From Sphingobacteriaceae bacterium (GTDB taxonomy: Bacteria > Bacteroidota > Bacteroidia > B-17B0 > Aurantibacillaceae), in NCBI GenBank assembly GCA_947480015.1, contig CANKBS010000008.1:47417-111416 (forward strand): a stretch of DNA of 64,000 nt, read 5' to 3'. A model generated the notes under the pieces. The model was given only the letters and a program-made list of their open reading frames with translations. It was not told the origin of the DNA and searched no databases. This document shows positions 18,119-24,769 of this stretch, one piece after another. The stretch's first letter is position 1, and each line of letters begins with the position of its first letter. Position numbers and translations under genes: made by a program.

Positions 18119-19384
18119 TCACTCCTCTTTCATCACCATTTGCATGGTCTGTCGGCTTCTCTGTTCGATGAGTACAATTTTATCGGCGCTTAATTTTGTT
18201 ACCGTATCCTGATCGTAATTACGAATGGTCATCAGTTGTACCCCGGTATTATAAAGCACTTTAAACTGACCCTGCAATTCTTCGATCAAAGGATCAACTT
18301 TATGTTTATCGTAATCGGTGCAAACACTAAAACTAATCGCCGAGTTCTGCATCATATTTACTTTCACCTGGTATTTGGAAAATAAATTGAAAATGGCACT
18401 CAGGTTATCTTCGGCTATAAAACTAAAATCTTTTGGTTGTATGGATAAAAGGATCTGATCGGTTTTAAAAATATAACTGGGAATGGTATTTCTTTTATCA
18501 CCGTCTTTAATGAGTGTTCCGGGCTCTTCAGGTTTAATAAAAGACTTTACGTAAAGCGGTATATTTTTATTCTGAATCGGTTTAATGGTTTTTGGATGTA
18601 TTACCGACACTCCAAAATAAGTAAGCTCTATAGCGTCGTGATAACTCAATTCAGCAATCTTTTTAGTATTCTTAAAATACTTAGGATCCGCGTTTAAAAC
18701 ACCCGGCACATCTTTCCAGATAACTACCTTGTTGGCATTGCAGAAATAAGCTAATAGAGCTGCTGTATAATCACTTCCTTCGCGACCAAGGGTTGTGGTG
18801 AAATTTTCGGATGTACCACCTATAAAACCCTGTGTAATCACTAAGGGGTATTGTTTCAACAATGGCAGTAAGGTAGATTCGGTTAATTTTTGACTTAATT
18901 CGTAATTTACCCTTCCTTCGCGGTAACTATTATCGGTTTGAATGACATCACGCGCATCGAGCCATTTATTCGGAAAATCTTTTTCTTTTAAAAAAGCCGA
19001 AACTATTTTAGTGGAAAGCACTTCGCCTTGAGAAACGATTTGATCGTAATGGTAATCATAAGAAAAACTTGGTTCGTCCTCTAAAGCCCAAAGTAATTCA
19101 ACAAACACATTTTCTATCTCATCATAAATCGCGGCAGTTTTAGAGCTGAATAAACCATCTAGTATGGAGGTATGGAAGTCTTTAATTTCTTGTAAAACAC
19201 CAATAACGTCACCTTCTTTATAAAAATAAGCGTTCACCAAAGCTTCGAGTTTATTGGTAATCTTACCCATAGCCGACACCACCACAATGGTTGGCTCTTT
19301 GGCATATTGGCTTAAAACGAGCGAAACATTTCGAAGTGATGCAACATCTTTTACAGAGGCACCACCAAACTTAAAAACTTGCAT
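18119..19384 (-). CDS. lysC: Aspartate kinase (aspartokinase)
   Basis: 421 residues, monofunctional. The N-terminal amino-acid kinase domain opens with MQVFKFGGASVKD (KFGGxSV nucleotide motif) and has GFIGGTSENFTTTLGREGSDYTAALLA, the aspartate/ATP loop. The C-terminal third holds two ACT-like segments (SIQPKDFSFIAEDNLSAIFNLFSKYQVKVNMMQNSAISFSVCTD), so feedback inhibition by lysine or threonine is expected. It catalyses the first step to diaminopimelate, Lys, Thr and Met. A consensus promoter at 19399-19428 lies inside the preceding secG terminator, so it has its own unit. The product is shorter than ThrA-type fusions. Confidence 0.92.
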   Translation of the reverse strand: MQVFKFGGASVKDVASLRNVSLVLSQYAKEPTIVVVSAMGKITNKLEALVNAYFYKEGDVIGVLQEIKDFHTSILDGLFSSKTAAIYDEIENVFVELLWALEDEPSFSYDYHYDQIVSQGEVLSTKIVSAFLKEKDFPNKWLDARDVIQTDNSYREGRVNYELSQKLTESTLLPLLKQYPLVITQGFIGGTSENFTTTLGREGSDYTAALLAYFCNANKVVIWKDVPGVLNADPKYFKNTKKIAELSYHDAIELTYFGVSVIHPKTIKPIQNKNIPLYVKSFIKPEEPGTLIKDGDKRNTIPSYIFKTDQILLSIQPKDFSFIAEDNLSAIFNLFSKYQVKVNMMQNSAISFSVCTDYDKHKVDPLIEELQGQFKVLYNTGVQLMTIRNYDQDTVTKLSADKIVLIEQRSRQTMQMVMKEE

Positions 19385-19398
19385 AATTAATATTTGAG

Positions 19399-19428
19399 CA
19401 AAGGTATAAAAACAAAAAAACCATCCAA
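19399..19428 (-). promoter_or_regulatory. Bacteroidota-type promoter of lysC
   Basis: On the minus strand TTG (19426-19428), 19 bases, then TACCTTTG (19399-19406), a full match to TTG-N19-21-TAnnTTTG; the ATG is 15 bases further. It overlaps the secG terminator hairpin. Confidence 0.65.
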
Positions 19429-19445
19429 GTAGGGATGGTTTTCTT
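19413..19445 (-). terminator. Terminator of the miaB-secG run
   Basis: AACCATCC (19419-19426) pairs with GGATGGTT (19433-19440). On the minus strand the stem is followed by TTTTTTTGTTTTT. It lies directly after secG. Confidence 0.8.
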
Positions 19446-19463
19446 TATAATAAGTTTAATAAA

Positions 19464-19829
19464 TTATGGATTTTGTCCGGGTGCTTGTTGCGCAGGTGCT
19501 TGCGGTTGAGCAGGTGCTTGTTGTTGTTGCGGTTGTTGAGCAGCCGGCACAGCAACTGCAGTTTGAGCTTTACGTTTTGCAACCGATCCGCTATCTTCAT
19601 CAGATACTGCAGTACCTGCAGCTTTTGGAGTCATTAACACACTTAATACAATTAAACCAATGGCTAATCCCCAAGTTGCTTTTTCAATAAATTCGGTACC
19701 GCGTTTTACACCCATAATTTGAGTTGCTGCGCCAAATTGACTTTGAATACCACCACCTTTAGAGTTTTGTACTAGAATGACAAGTACCAGAAGTATACAT
19801 ACGATAATAGTTAAAATAGAAAGAATCAT
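19464..19829 (-). CDS. secG: Preprotein translocase subunit SecG
   Basis: 121 residues. Two membrane segments (MILSILTIIVCILLVLVILVQ and ATWGLAIGLIVLSVLM) enclose the SecG signature NSKGGGIQSQFGAATQIMGVKRGTEFIEK. The C-terminal 45 residues are a low-complexity Ala/Pro/Gln tail, common in Bacteroidota SecG. It assists the SecYEG channel. It is the last gene of a run (sigma-54 activator, lptE, TPR-like protein, secG) with very short gaps, ending at a clear terminator. Confidence 0.95.
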   Translation of the reverse strand: MILSILTIIVCILLVLVILVQNSKGGGIQSQFGAATQIMGVKRGTEFIEKATWGLAIGLIVLSVLMTPKAAGTAVSDEDSGSVAKRKAQTAVAVPAAQQPQQQQAPAQPQAPAQQAPGQNP

Positions 19830-19839
19830 TGTTTTATTT

Positions 19840-20805
19840 TTATTGGTTATGTTTTAATTTTTGAATCAGGGTTGCAAAGTAAGCACTTTTTTGCGGAAAT
19901 TTCAAACTTAATATTTCATAAGCCCTAACTGCCTTATTTACATTGCCTTGCAAAGCATAAATGCGGGCTAAAGTCTCGGTTACGAGGTGCTCATTTTCCA
20001 ATAAACTCTCTTTGGCCTTATGGTCGGGTGCAAAAAATTTCAGCTCTTCTTTATTACGAATTAATCCGGGATTGGTATCAATAATCCGATCTATAATAGC
20101 CTTGTTCTTTTCTTTTCGCGAAGTCAATTTTTCACCCTCCGCTGTATCAGGTTTTTCACGATTCTGTTTGGCCAGCTTATTTTTCGTTTTTTCGCTGCTT
20201 ACCTGCTCTTCAATTTGCTCGTAACTTTGTCCGTTATTTTTCTTCAACAACTGCAACCACTCCACAAAATCACCGGCATCTTGTTTTTCTAATTTAGGAT
20301 AATGAATCTCATTGGTTTTAAGAATCTCCTTCTCCACAAACGAACTCACCACCTGTGAACCAATTTCTTTTTCAAGTACCTCTTCGGGACTCAATTTTAC
20401 TTTTTGAATTTCTTCTATTGGCTCAGGCTCAGCCATCACAACAGATGCAGTAGAAATTTCGGCAGCTTTTAAAATGTTTAATTCGTGTTGGGTCGTATCT
20501 TCTGTCTCATTTTTCTCAACAACAATGCTCTCTTCTTTTTTATCCGGCTGTATTGGAAGCTCCATCCCATTTTCAATGCGATGAATAAGTTCAAATAAAT
20601 GCGAACGGTTTGGAACAAGAATGGCTGTTTTTTTCAAACTCTGCTGATAAATACTGGCATCCCATTTTTTAGAAGCCATGCTCAATAACAGGTGTGCCGA
20701 CTGGAAATAAGGAAAATCCTGCACCAATTGCTGCAATTGCGCAACACTGCTTTTATCAAGCAAGTCGGGGTTTTCGATGTATCGTTTCAAATCGGCTGCC
20801 TGCAT
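19840..20805 (-). CDS. Conserved Bacteroidota protein with TPR-like ends, in the lptE-secG run
   Basis: 321 residues with no signal peptide. The N-terminus (LQQLVQDFPYFQSAHLLLSMASKKWDASIYQQSLKKTAILVPNRSHLFELI) and the C-terminus (VTETLARIYALQGNVNKAVRAYEILSLKFPQKSAYFATLIQKL) look like helical TPR-type repeats; the middle (about 90-250) is charged and probably disordered or coiled. Its start codon is one base after the lptE stop, so it is probably translationally coupled. Family function unknown; the neighbours suggest an envelope or secretion role. Confidence 0.7.
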   Translation of the reverse strand: MQAADLKRYIENPDLLDKSSVAQLQQLVQDFPYFQSAHLLLSMASKKWDASIYQQSLKKTAILVPNRSHLFELIHRIENGMELPIQPDKKEESIVVEKNETEDTTQHELNILKAAEISTASVVMAEPEPIEEIQKVKLSPEEVLEKEIGSQVVSSFVEKEILKTNEIHYPKLEKQDAGDFVEWLQLLKKNNGQSYEQIEEQVSSEKTKNKLAKQNREKPDTAEGEKLTSRKEKNKAIIDRIIDTNPGLIRNKEELKFFAPDHKAKESLLENEHLVTETLARIYALQGNVNKAVRAYEILSLKFPQKSAYFATLIQKLKHNQ

Positions 20806-20806
20806 T

Positions 20807-21307
20807 TTACCAGTTGTTAAAGGCTCTGTTAAAAATATCTTCGGTTAATTGTCTGAAAATTTCCTGAACCAATTCAGGTTCTTTGGTTGAAATATTTTCA
20901 GTGCTTTTAAAATCGGCAAAACGGGTGAAGTCCTGCTCGAAATTTTTCGTGACATCAAACTTATTTACATATTTCACTTTTACGGTAATGGTTAAGCGAT
21001 TGGCTGTAGCCGCATCATTACTAACCGCCACGGCAGTTACTTGATAATCGGAAATATAACCCTCAAATTTAAGATCACCGTTCGCTTTCATTAAAGCCAG
21101 ACTGGTTTGTTGCGAAACCATATCTCTTAACTTTTCGGTAAAACGTTGTGATAAACTGGGTGCACCTAAACTGGTATTATTGGTAAAAAAACCAACAGAG
21201 ATTGTTTTGGCTTCCATGGGGATAGTGGCGCCACTAAGCGAGACATGAGGTTTACAAGCCATGTTCACCAATAAAGAAAATACTATCAATACAAAAAAAC
21301 GCTTCAT
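20807..21307 (-). CDS. lptE: LptE-like LPS-assembly lipoprotein
   Basis: 166 residues. A lipoprotein signal with lipobox NMAC (Cys18) precedes a sequence typical of the Bacteroidota LptE group (TISVGFFTNNTSLGAPSLSQRFTEKLRDMVSQQTSLALMKANGDLKFEGYISDYQVTAVAV), the fold that plugs the LptD barrel during LPS export. The start codon directly follows the TAA of the sigma-54 activator (no gap), and the next gene starts one base after its stop. Confidence 0.85.
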   Translation of the reverse strand: MKRFFVLIVFSLLVNMACKPHVSLSGATIPMEAKTISVGFFTNNTSLGAPSLSQRFTEKLRDMVSQQTSLALMKANGDLKFEGYISDYQVTAVAVSNDAATANRLTITVKVKYVNKFDVTKNFEQDFTRFADFKSTENISTKEPELVQEIFRQLTEDIFNRAFNNW

Positions 21308-22552
21308 TTATTCTTCAATGGTGTATTCGTTAATTTTACGGTACAAGGTTCTTTCGCTAATGCCAAGCTCTTTAGCCGCATTTTTGCGTTTACCTTTGTG
21401 TTTACGTAAAGCCTTTTTTATCATATCAATTTCCTTATCCTGTAAAGATAAGGTTTCTTCCACCTCTATAACTTGTGGTGACTGATTAGTGTTTTGAATG
21501 ATCGGATTATGCATTTTAAAACCACCCGAACCATTCATCAGTTCATTACCATCATTGTAATTACGATTAATAATCTGAACACTTTCATTACTGAGAGTAT
21601 TTAATTTACCTGACGTAGCAGTTACCAATTCGTATACTACTTTTTTGAGATCACTCACCTCAGCTCTCGTATCGCGCAGAACTTTAAAAATAATTTCACG
21701 ATCGTTCGGCTCAAAGCCGTTGCTGTGATTAAATGTATTGGTTGCAAGCACCGAAGGCACATTGTTTGAATTGTATTGCGGCAAATACTTTAATAAAGAT
21801 TCGGCATTTATTTCACGTACTTTTTCAATAATGGAAATTTGTTCGGCTATATTTTTTAACTGACGGATATTTCCAGGCCAGTAATAATTCACCAAAACCT
21901 GCTCTGCATCACCTGTTAAACGAATTACCGGCATGCGGTACTTGGCTGCAAAATCATTCGCAAATTTTCTAAATAACAAATGAATGTCTTCTTTACGTTC
22001 GCGAAGTGGCGGTAAATAAATCGGTACGGTATTTAAACGGTAATATAAATCGGCTCTGAATTTTCCCTTTTCGAGTGCTTGGTAAAAATTAATATTGGTA
22101 GCGGCAACTACGCGCACATCAGTCTTTAATACTTTACTGCTTCCCACTTTAATATACTCACCACTTTCCAACACCCTTAATAAGCGGGCCTGTGTGGCTA
22201 AGGGCAACTCCCCCACTTCATCCAAAAAAATAGTACCACCATTGGCTACTTCAAAATAACCTTTACGCGATTCGGTAGCACCTGTAAATGATCCTTTTTC
22301 ATGTCCGAATAATTCAGAATCAATAGTTCCTTCAGGAATTGCTCCGCAGTTAACAGCTATATATGGACCATGTTTGCGTGCCGAGTTTTGATGAATGATC
22401 TGAGGAAAAACCTCTTTACCCGTTCCACTTTCACCGTTTATCACCACATTCAGATCGGTAGGTGCCACCTGGCGCGCTATATCCACAGAACGTTCAAGCA
22501 ACACGTTGTTACCAATGATTCCGAATTTTTGTTTTAGATCTTGTGTATTCAT
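21308..22552 (-). CDS. Sigma-54-dependent transcriptional activator
   Basis: 414 residues without an N-terminal receiver or sensor domain. The AAA+ domain starts almost at once: Walker A GESGTGKE (40-47), the sigma-54 contact loop as GSFTGA (87-92, Ser replacing the usual Ala), Walker B GGTIFLDEVGELP and RVVAATN. The C-terminus is a Fis-type helix-turn-helix (MIKKALRKHKGKRKNAAKELGISERTLYRKINEY). Lacking a sensor, it may be regulated by abundance or a partner. It heads the lptE-secG group, which points to control of envelope genes. In many Bacteroidota this gene follows miaB directly; here a four-helix-bundle gene intervenes. Confidence 0.92.
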   Translation of the reverse strand: MNTQDLKQKFGIIGNNVLLERSVDIARQVAPTDLNVVINGESGTGKEVFPQIIHQNSARKHGPYIAVNCGAIPEGTIDSELFGHEKGSFTGATESRKGYFEVANGGTIFLDEVGELPLATQARLLRVLESGEYIKVGSSKVLKTDVRVVAATNINFYQALEKGKFRADLYYRLNTVPIYLPPLRERKEDIHLLFRKFANDFAAKYRMPVIRLTGDAEQVLVNYYWPGNIRQLKNIAEQISIIEKVREINAESLLKYLPQYNSNNVPSVLATNTFNHSNGFEPNDREIIFKVLRDTRAEVSDLKKVVYELVTATSGKLNTLSNESVQIINRNYNDGNELMNGSGGFKMHNPIIQNTNQSPQVIEVEETLSLQDKEIDMIKKALRKHKGKRKNAAKELGISERTLYRKINEYTIEE

Positions 22553-22608
22553 TACTTATGCCTTTTGAGAGCTTGAAATCACCCTGTTTCATTTAGACTA
22601 TCCTCAGA

Positions 22609-22634
22609 TTCAAGAATCAAGAGTCAAGAGTCAA
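22609..22634 (-). repeat. Heptamer array, left end of the four-helix-bundle cassette
   Basis: On the minus strand this reads CTTGACT CTTGATT CTTGAAT. The 12 bases CAAGAATCAAGA (22611-22622, plus strand) are a perfect inverted copy of 23031-23042 on the other side of the gene. Confidence 0.75.
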
Positions 22635-22664
22635 AAAACAGATTACGTAATCAAATTCCTTTCA

Positions 22665-23021
22665 TCATTTATTTAAATTTTCTTTAAAAGAAAAAATCAT
22701 TTTTTGTACTTCTTGAGTTAGCGACAAACATTGGTCTAATTCTGTTTTCACGCCATATTTCCTTCGTTCACAAAAAAGCAACTGAGTCTGTAATTCAAAT
22801 GCCGAAGATAATGCAGTAGCTAAAAACTCTTCAAAATGCTTTTTAGTCCTTTTCCCTGAACCTTCAGCAATATTAGTTGGAATGGAACATGAACTTCTAT
22901 TCATTTGATCAATTAAATTATATTTTTCAGTTACAGGCAAGCCTTTTATGTATTGAAATACTAAATCAGTTAAATCCATCGACTTTTTCCAAATTAATAA
23001 ATTCAAAAAATTGTGCGCCAT
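22665..23021 (-). CDS. Four-helix-bundle protein (23S rRNA intervening-sequence / S23 family)
   Basis: 118 residues matching the S23/IVS-encoded family: LLIWKKSMDLTDLVFQYIKGLPVTEKYNLIDQMNRSSCSIPTNIAEGSGKRTKKHFEEFLATALSSAFELQTQLLFC. The hallmark is the SIPTNIAEG(S/..) turn after helix 2, followed by two long helices. Some relatives lie inside 23S rRNA as intervening sequences; others, as here, stand alone. A structural relative (Avd) is a partner of diversity-generating retroelement reverse transcriptases, but no RT is present. The gene is in the direction of the miaB-secG operon and bounded by inverted heptamer arrays. Molecular function unknown. Confidence 0.88.
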   Translation of the reverse strand: MAHNFLNLLIWKKSMDLTDLVFQYIKGLPVTEKYNLIDQMNRSSCSIPTNIAEGSGKRTKKHFEEFLATALSSAFELQTQLLFCERRKYGVKTELDQCLSLTQEVQKMIFSFKENLNK

Positions 23022-23027
23022 TTTTTA

Positions 23028-23144
23028 TCTTCTTGATTCTTGTCTCTTGCTTCTTGTCTCTTGGTTCTTGCTTCTTGTCTCTTGGTTCTTGCTTCTTGTT
23101 TCTTGTCTCTAACTTCTTGTCTCTTGGTTCTTGTCTCTTGTCTT
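23028..23144 (+). repeat. Heptamer array, right end of the four-helix-bundle cassette
   Basis: About 16 consecutive heptamers of the form CTTGNNT (CTTGTCT, CTTGCTT, CTTGGTT, CTTGATT) on the plus strand, with a partial 21-base higher-order unit. It ends at the miaB stop codon (23145-23147). Its innermost 12 bases (23031-23042) pair with 22611-22622. Confidence 0.85.
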
Positions 23145-24578
23145 TTATTCCACAACTTCACCTATCAAAGTGCTGGTAGTGCACCGAGTCACCAACACAT
23201 TTACATAATCTCCCTTTTTATGATCGCCTTTTGGAAATACAACTACGGTATTTTGCGGATTTCTTCCCATCAGCATCTCTTCCGATTTTTTTGAAAAACC
23301 TTCTATCAATACTTCATGCACCTTACCAACTCCCAGTGCTGTTTTAATGCCTGAATTTTGTCTTTGTAATTCTACAATTTCGGCCAATCGACGGCTTTTT
23401 ACCGCTTCCGGCACATCGTCTTTAAACTTACGTTCAGCAAGGGTCTTAGGACGTTCGCTATACGAAAACATATAAGCATAATCAAACTGAATGTGTTTCA
23501 TTAGGGAAACTGTTTCCTCATGATCTTCTTCTGTCTCTGAACAAAATCCTGTAATAATATCGGTACTAATTCCGCAACCCGGAATGATGCGTTCAATAGC
23601 TGCCATACGGTCTAAATACCACTCACGGGTATAACCACGATTCATCATGTCAAGCATGCGTGAACTTCCACTTTGTACCGGCAAATGAATGTAATTACAA
23701 ATATTATGATGCTTCGCCACCATCTCCAACACATCATCGGTCATATCTTTTGGATGCGAGGTAGAATAACGCACGCGCAATTTGGGATCCACCAAAGCCA
23801 CCATTTCGAGCAGTTTAGCAAAACTCACCGCTTCTTCTTTTTGTTCAGGTGTTAAGTTTTCTTTTTTTAATCCCCCACCGGTCCACAAATAACTGTCTAC
23901 ATTTTGTCCCAATAAAGTCACTTCACGATAACCGCGTTCATACAAATCTCTGGCTTCAGCCACAATGCTCATGGGTTCGCGACTGCGTTCACGTCCACGG
24001 GTAAATGGTACCACGCAAAAACTACACATGTTATCGCAACCGCGCATAATACTGATGTATGCATTCACACCATTACTACCCAATCTTACCGGAGTAACAT
24101 CGGCATAAGTTTCTTCCTTACTTAAAATAACATTAATGGCCTTCTGGCCTTCTTCGGCTTCATCAATTAATCCGGGTAAATCGCGGTAGGCATCAGGACC
24201 AACCACTATGTCGACCAGTTTTTCCTGCTCTAAAAATTGTGATTTTAAGCGTTCGGCCATACAGCCTAACACCCCAACCAATACTTTCGGGTTTTTTTTC
24301 TTCACCCGTTTAAAATCGTTTAAACGGTTGCGTACCCGCGATTCGGCGTTCTCGCGAATGGAGCAGGTATTTAAAAAGATCACATCGGCCTCTTCAAAAT
24401 TCTGTGTGGTACTAAATCCCTGATCTTGCAGAATAGAAGCCACAATTTCGCTATCAGCAAAATTCATTTGGCAACCATAACTTTCTAAAAAGAGCTTTTT
24501 TCCGTTTGGATTTTTAGGATTGAGCATTAAACTCTGACCCTGAATTGTTTCGTCTATAATTTTGTTTCCTGAATTCAT
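23145..24578 (-). CDS. miaB: tRNA-2-methylthio-N6-dimethylallyladenosine synthase MiaB
   Basis: 477 residues. The UPF0004 domain has its three cysteines for the auxiliary cluster (Cys36 in ESYGCQMN, Cys72 in NTCSIRE, Cys106 in VLGCMAE). The radical SAM cluster motif is CDNMCSFC (Cys181, 185, 188) followed by [15 protein letters not shown] domain ends the protein ([33 protein letters not shown]). It adds the methylthio group to i6A37 of tRNAs reading UNN codons. MiaB is favoured over RimO or MtaB by the FTRGRERSR and QNVDSY wording. The N-terminus is about 20 residues longer than the E. coli protein. It is the first gene of the minus-strand run to secG. Confidence 0.95.
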   Translation of the reverse strand: MNSGNKIIDETIQGQSLMLNPKNPNGKKLFLESYGCQMNFADSEIVASILQDQGFSTTQNFEEADVIFLNTCSIRENAESRVRNRLNDFKRVKKKNPKVLVGVLGCMAERLKSQFLEQEKLVDIVVGPDAYRDLPGLIDEAEEGQKAINVILSKEETYADVTPVRLGSNGVNAYISIMRGCDNMCSFCVVPFTRGRERSREPMSIVAEARDLYERGYREVTLLGQNVDSYLWTGGGLKKENLTPEQKEEAVSFAKLLEMVALVDPKLRVRYSTSHPKDMTDDVLEMVAKHHNICNYIHLPVQSGSSRMLDMMNRGYTREWYLDRMAAIERIIPGCGISTDIITGFCSETEEDHEETVSLMKHIQFDYAYMFSYSERPKTLAERKFKDDVPEAVKSRRLAEIVELQRQNSGIKTALGVGKVHEVLIEGFSKKSEEMLMGRNPQNTVVVFPKGDHKKGDYVNVLVTRCTTSTLIGEVVE

Positions 24579-24677
24579 TTTGTGGATGCGAAAATAGTGA
24601 ATTTATGACAAATTGACATATTTTTAACTTTTTTAAGCGTAATTTACCGCAAATTGTTATTTAATAAATTCAATTTT

Positions 24678-24709
24678 TTGGAAATTGACTAAATAATTTT
24701 TTTTCTTTG
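24678..24709 (+). promoter_or_regulatory. Putative promoter of topA
   Basis: TTG (24678-24680), 21 bases, then TTTCTTTG (24702-24709), close to TTG-N19-21-TAnnTTTG with one mismatch. The ATG is 60 bases downstream. Confidence 0.45.
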
Positions 24710-24769
24710 CGAAAATTTAGCGAAGACGCATTTTTCTATCCAACATAAAATTGAACATATATATAAGGT

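Larger units (their letters stand above)
22609..23144. mobile_element. Putative non-autonomous cassette: four-helix-bundle gene between inverted heptamer arrays
   Basis: A 357-base gene is enclosed by oppositely oriented arrays of the heptamer CTTGNNT, including a 12-base perfect inverted repeat. The block lies between the miaB stop and the sigma-54 activator, neighbours that are usually adjacent in this phylum. There is no transposase. Calling it mobile is inference from layout and from the known behaviour of this protein family as intervening sequences in 23S rRNA. Confidence 0.4.

Noticed and set aside
22877..23294. Open frames of 100 and 84 codons rich in SCFLSLGS / LASCLLVL repeats
   Set aside because: They are translations of the CTTGNNT heptamer array, overlap miaB and the four-helix-bundle gene on the opposite strand, and have no family match.
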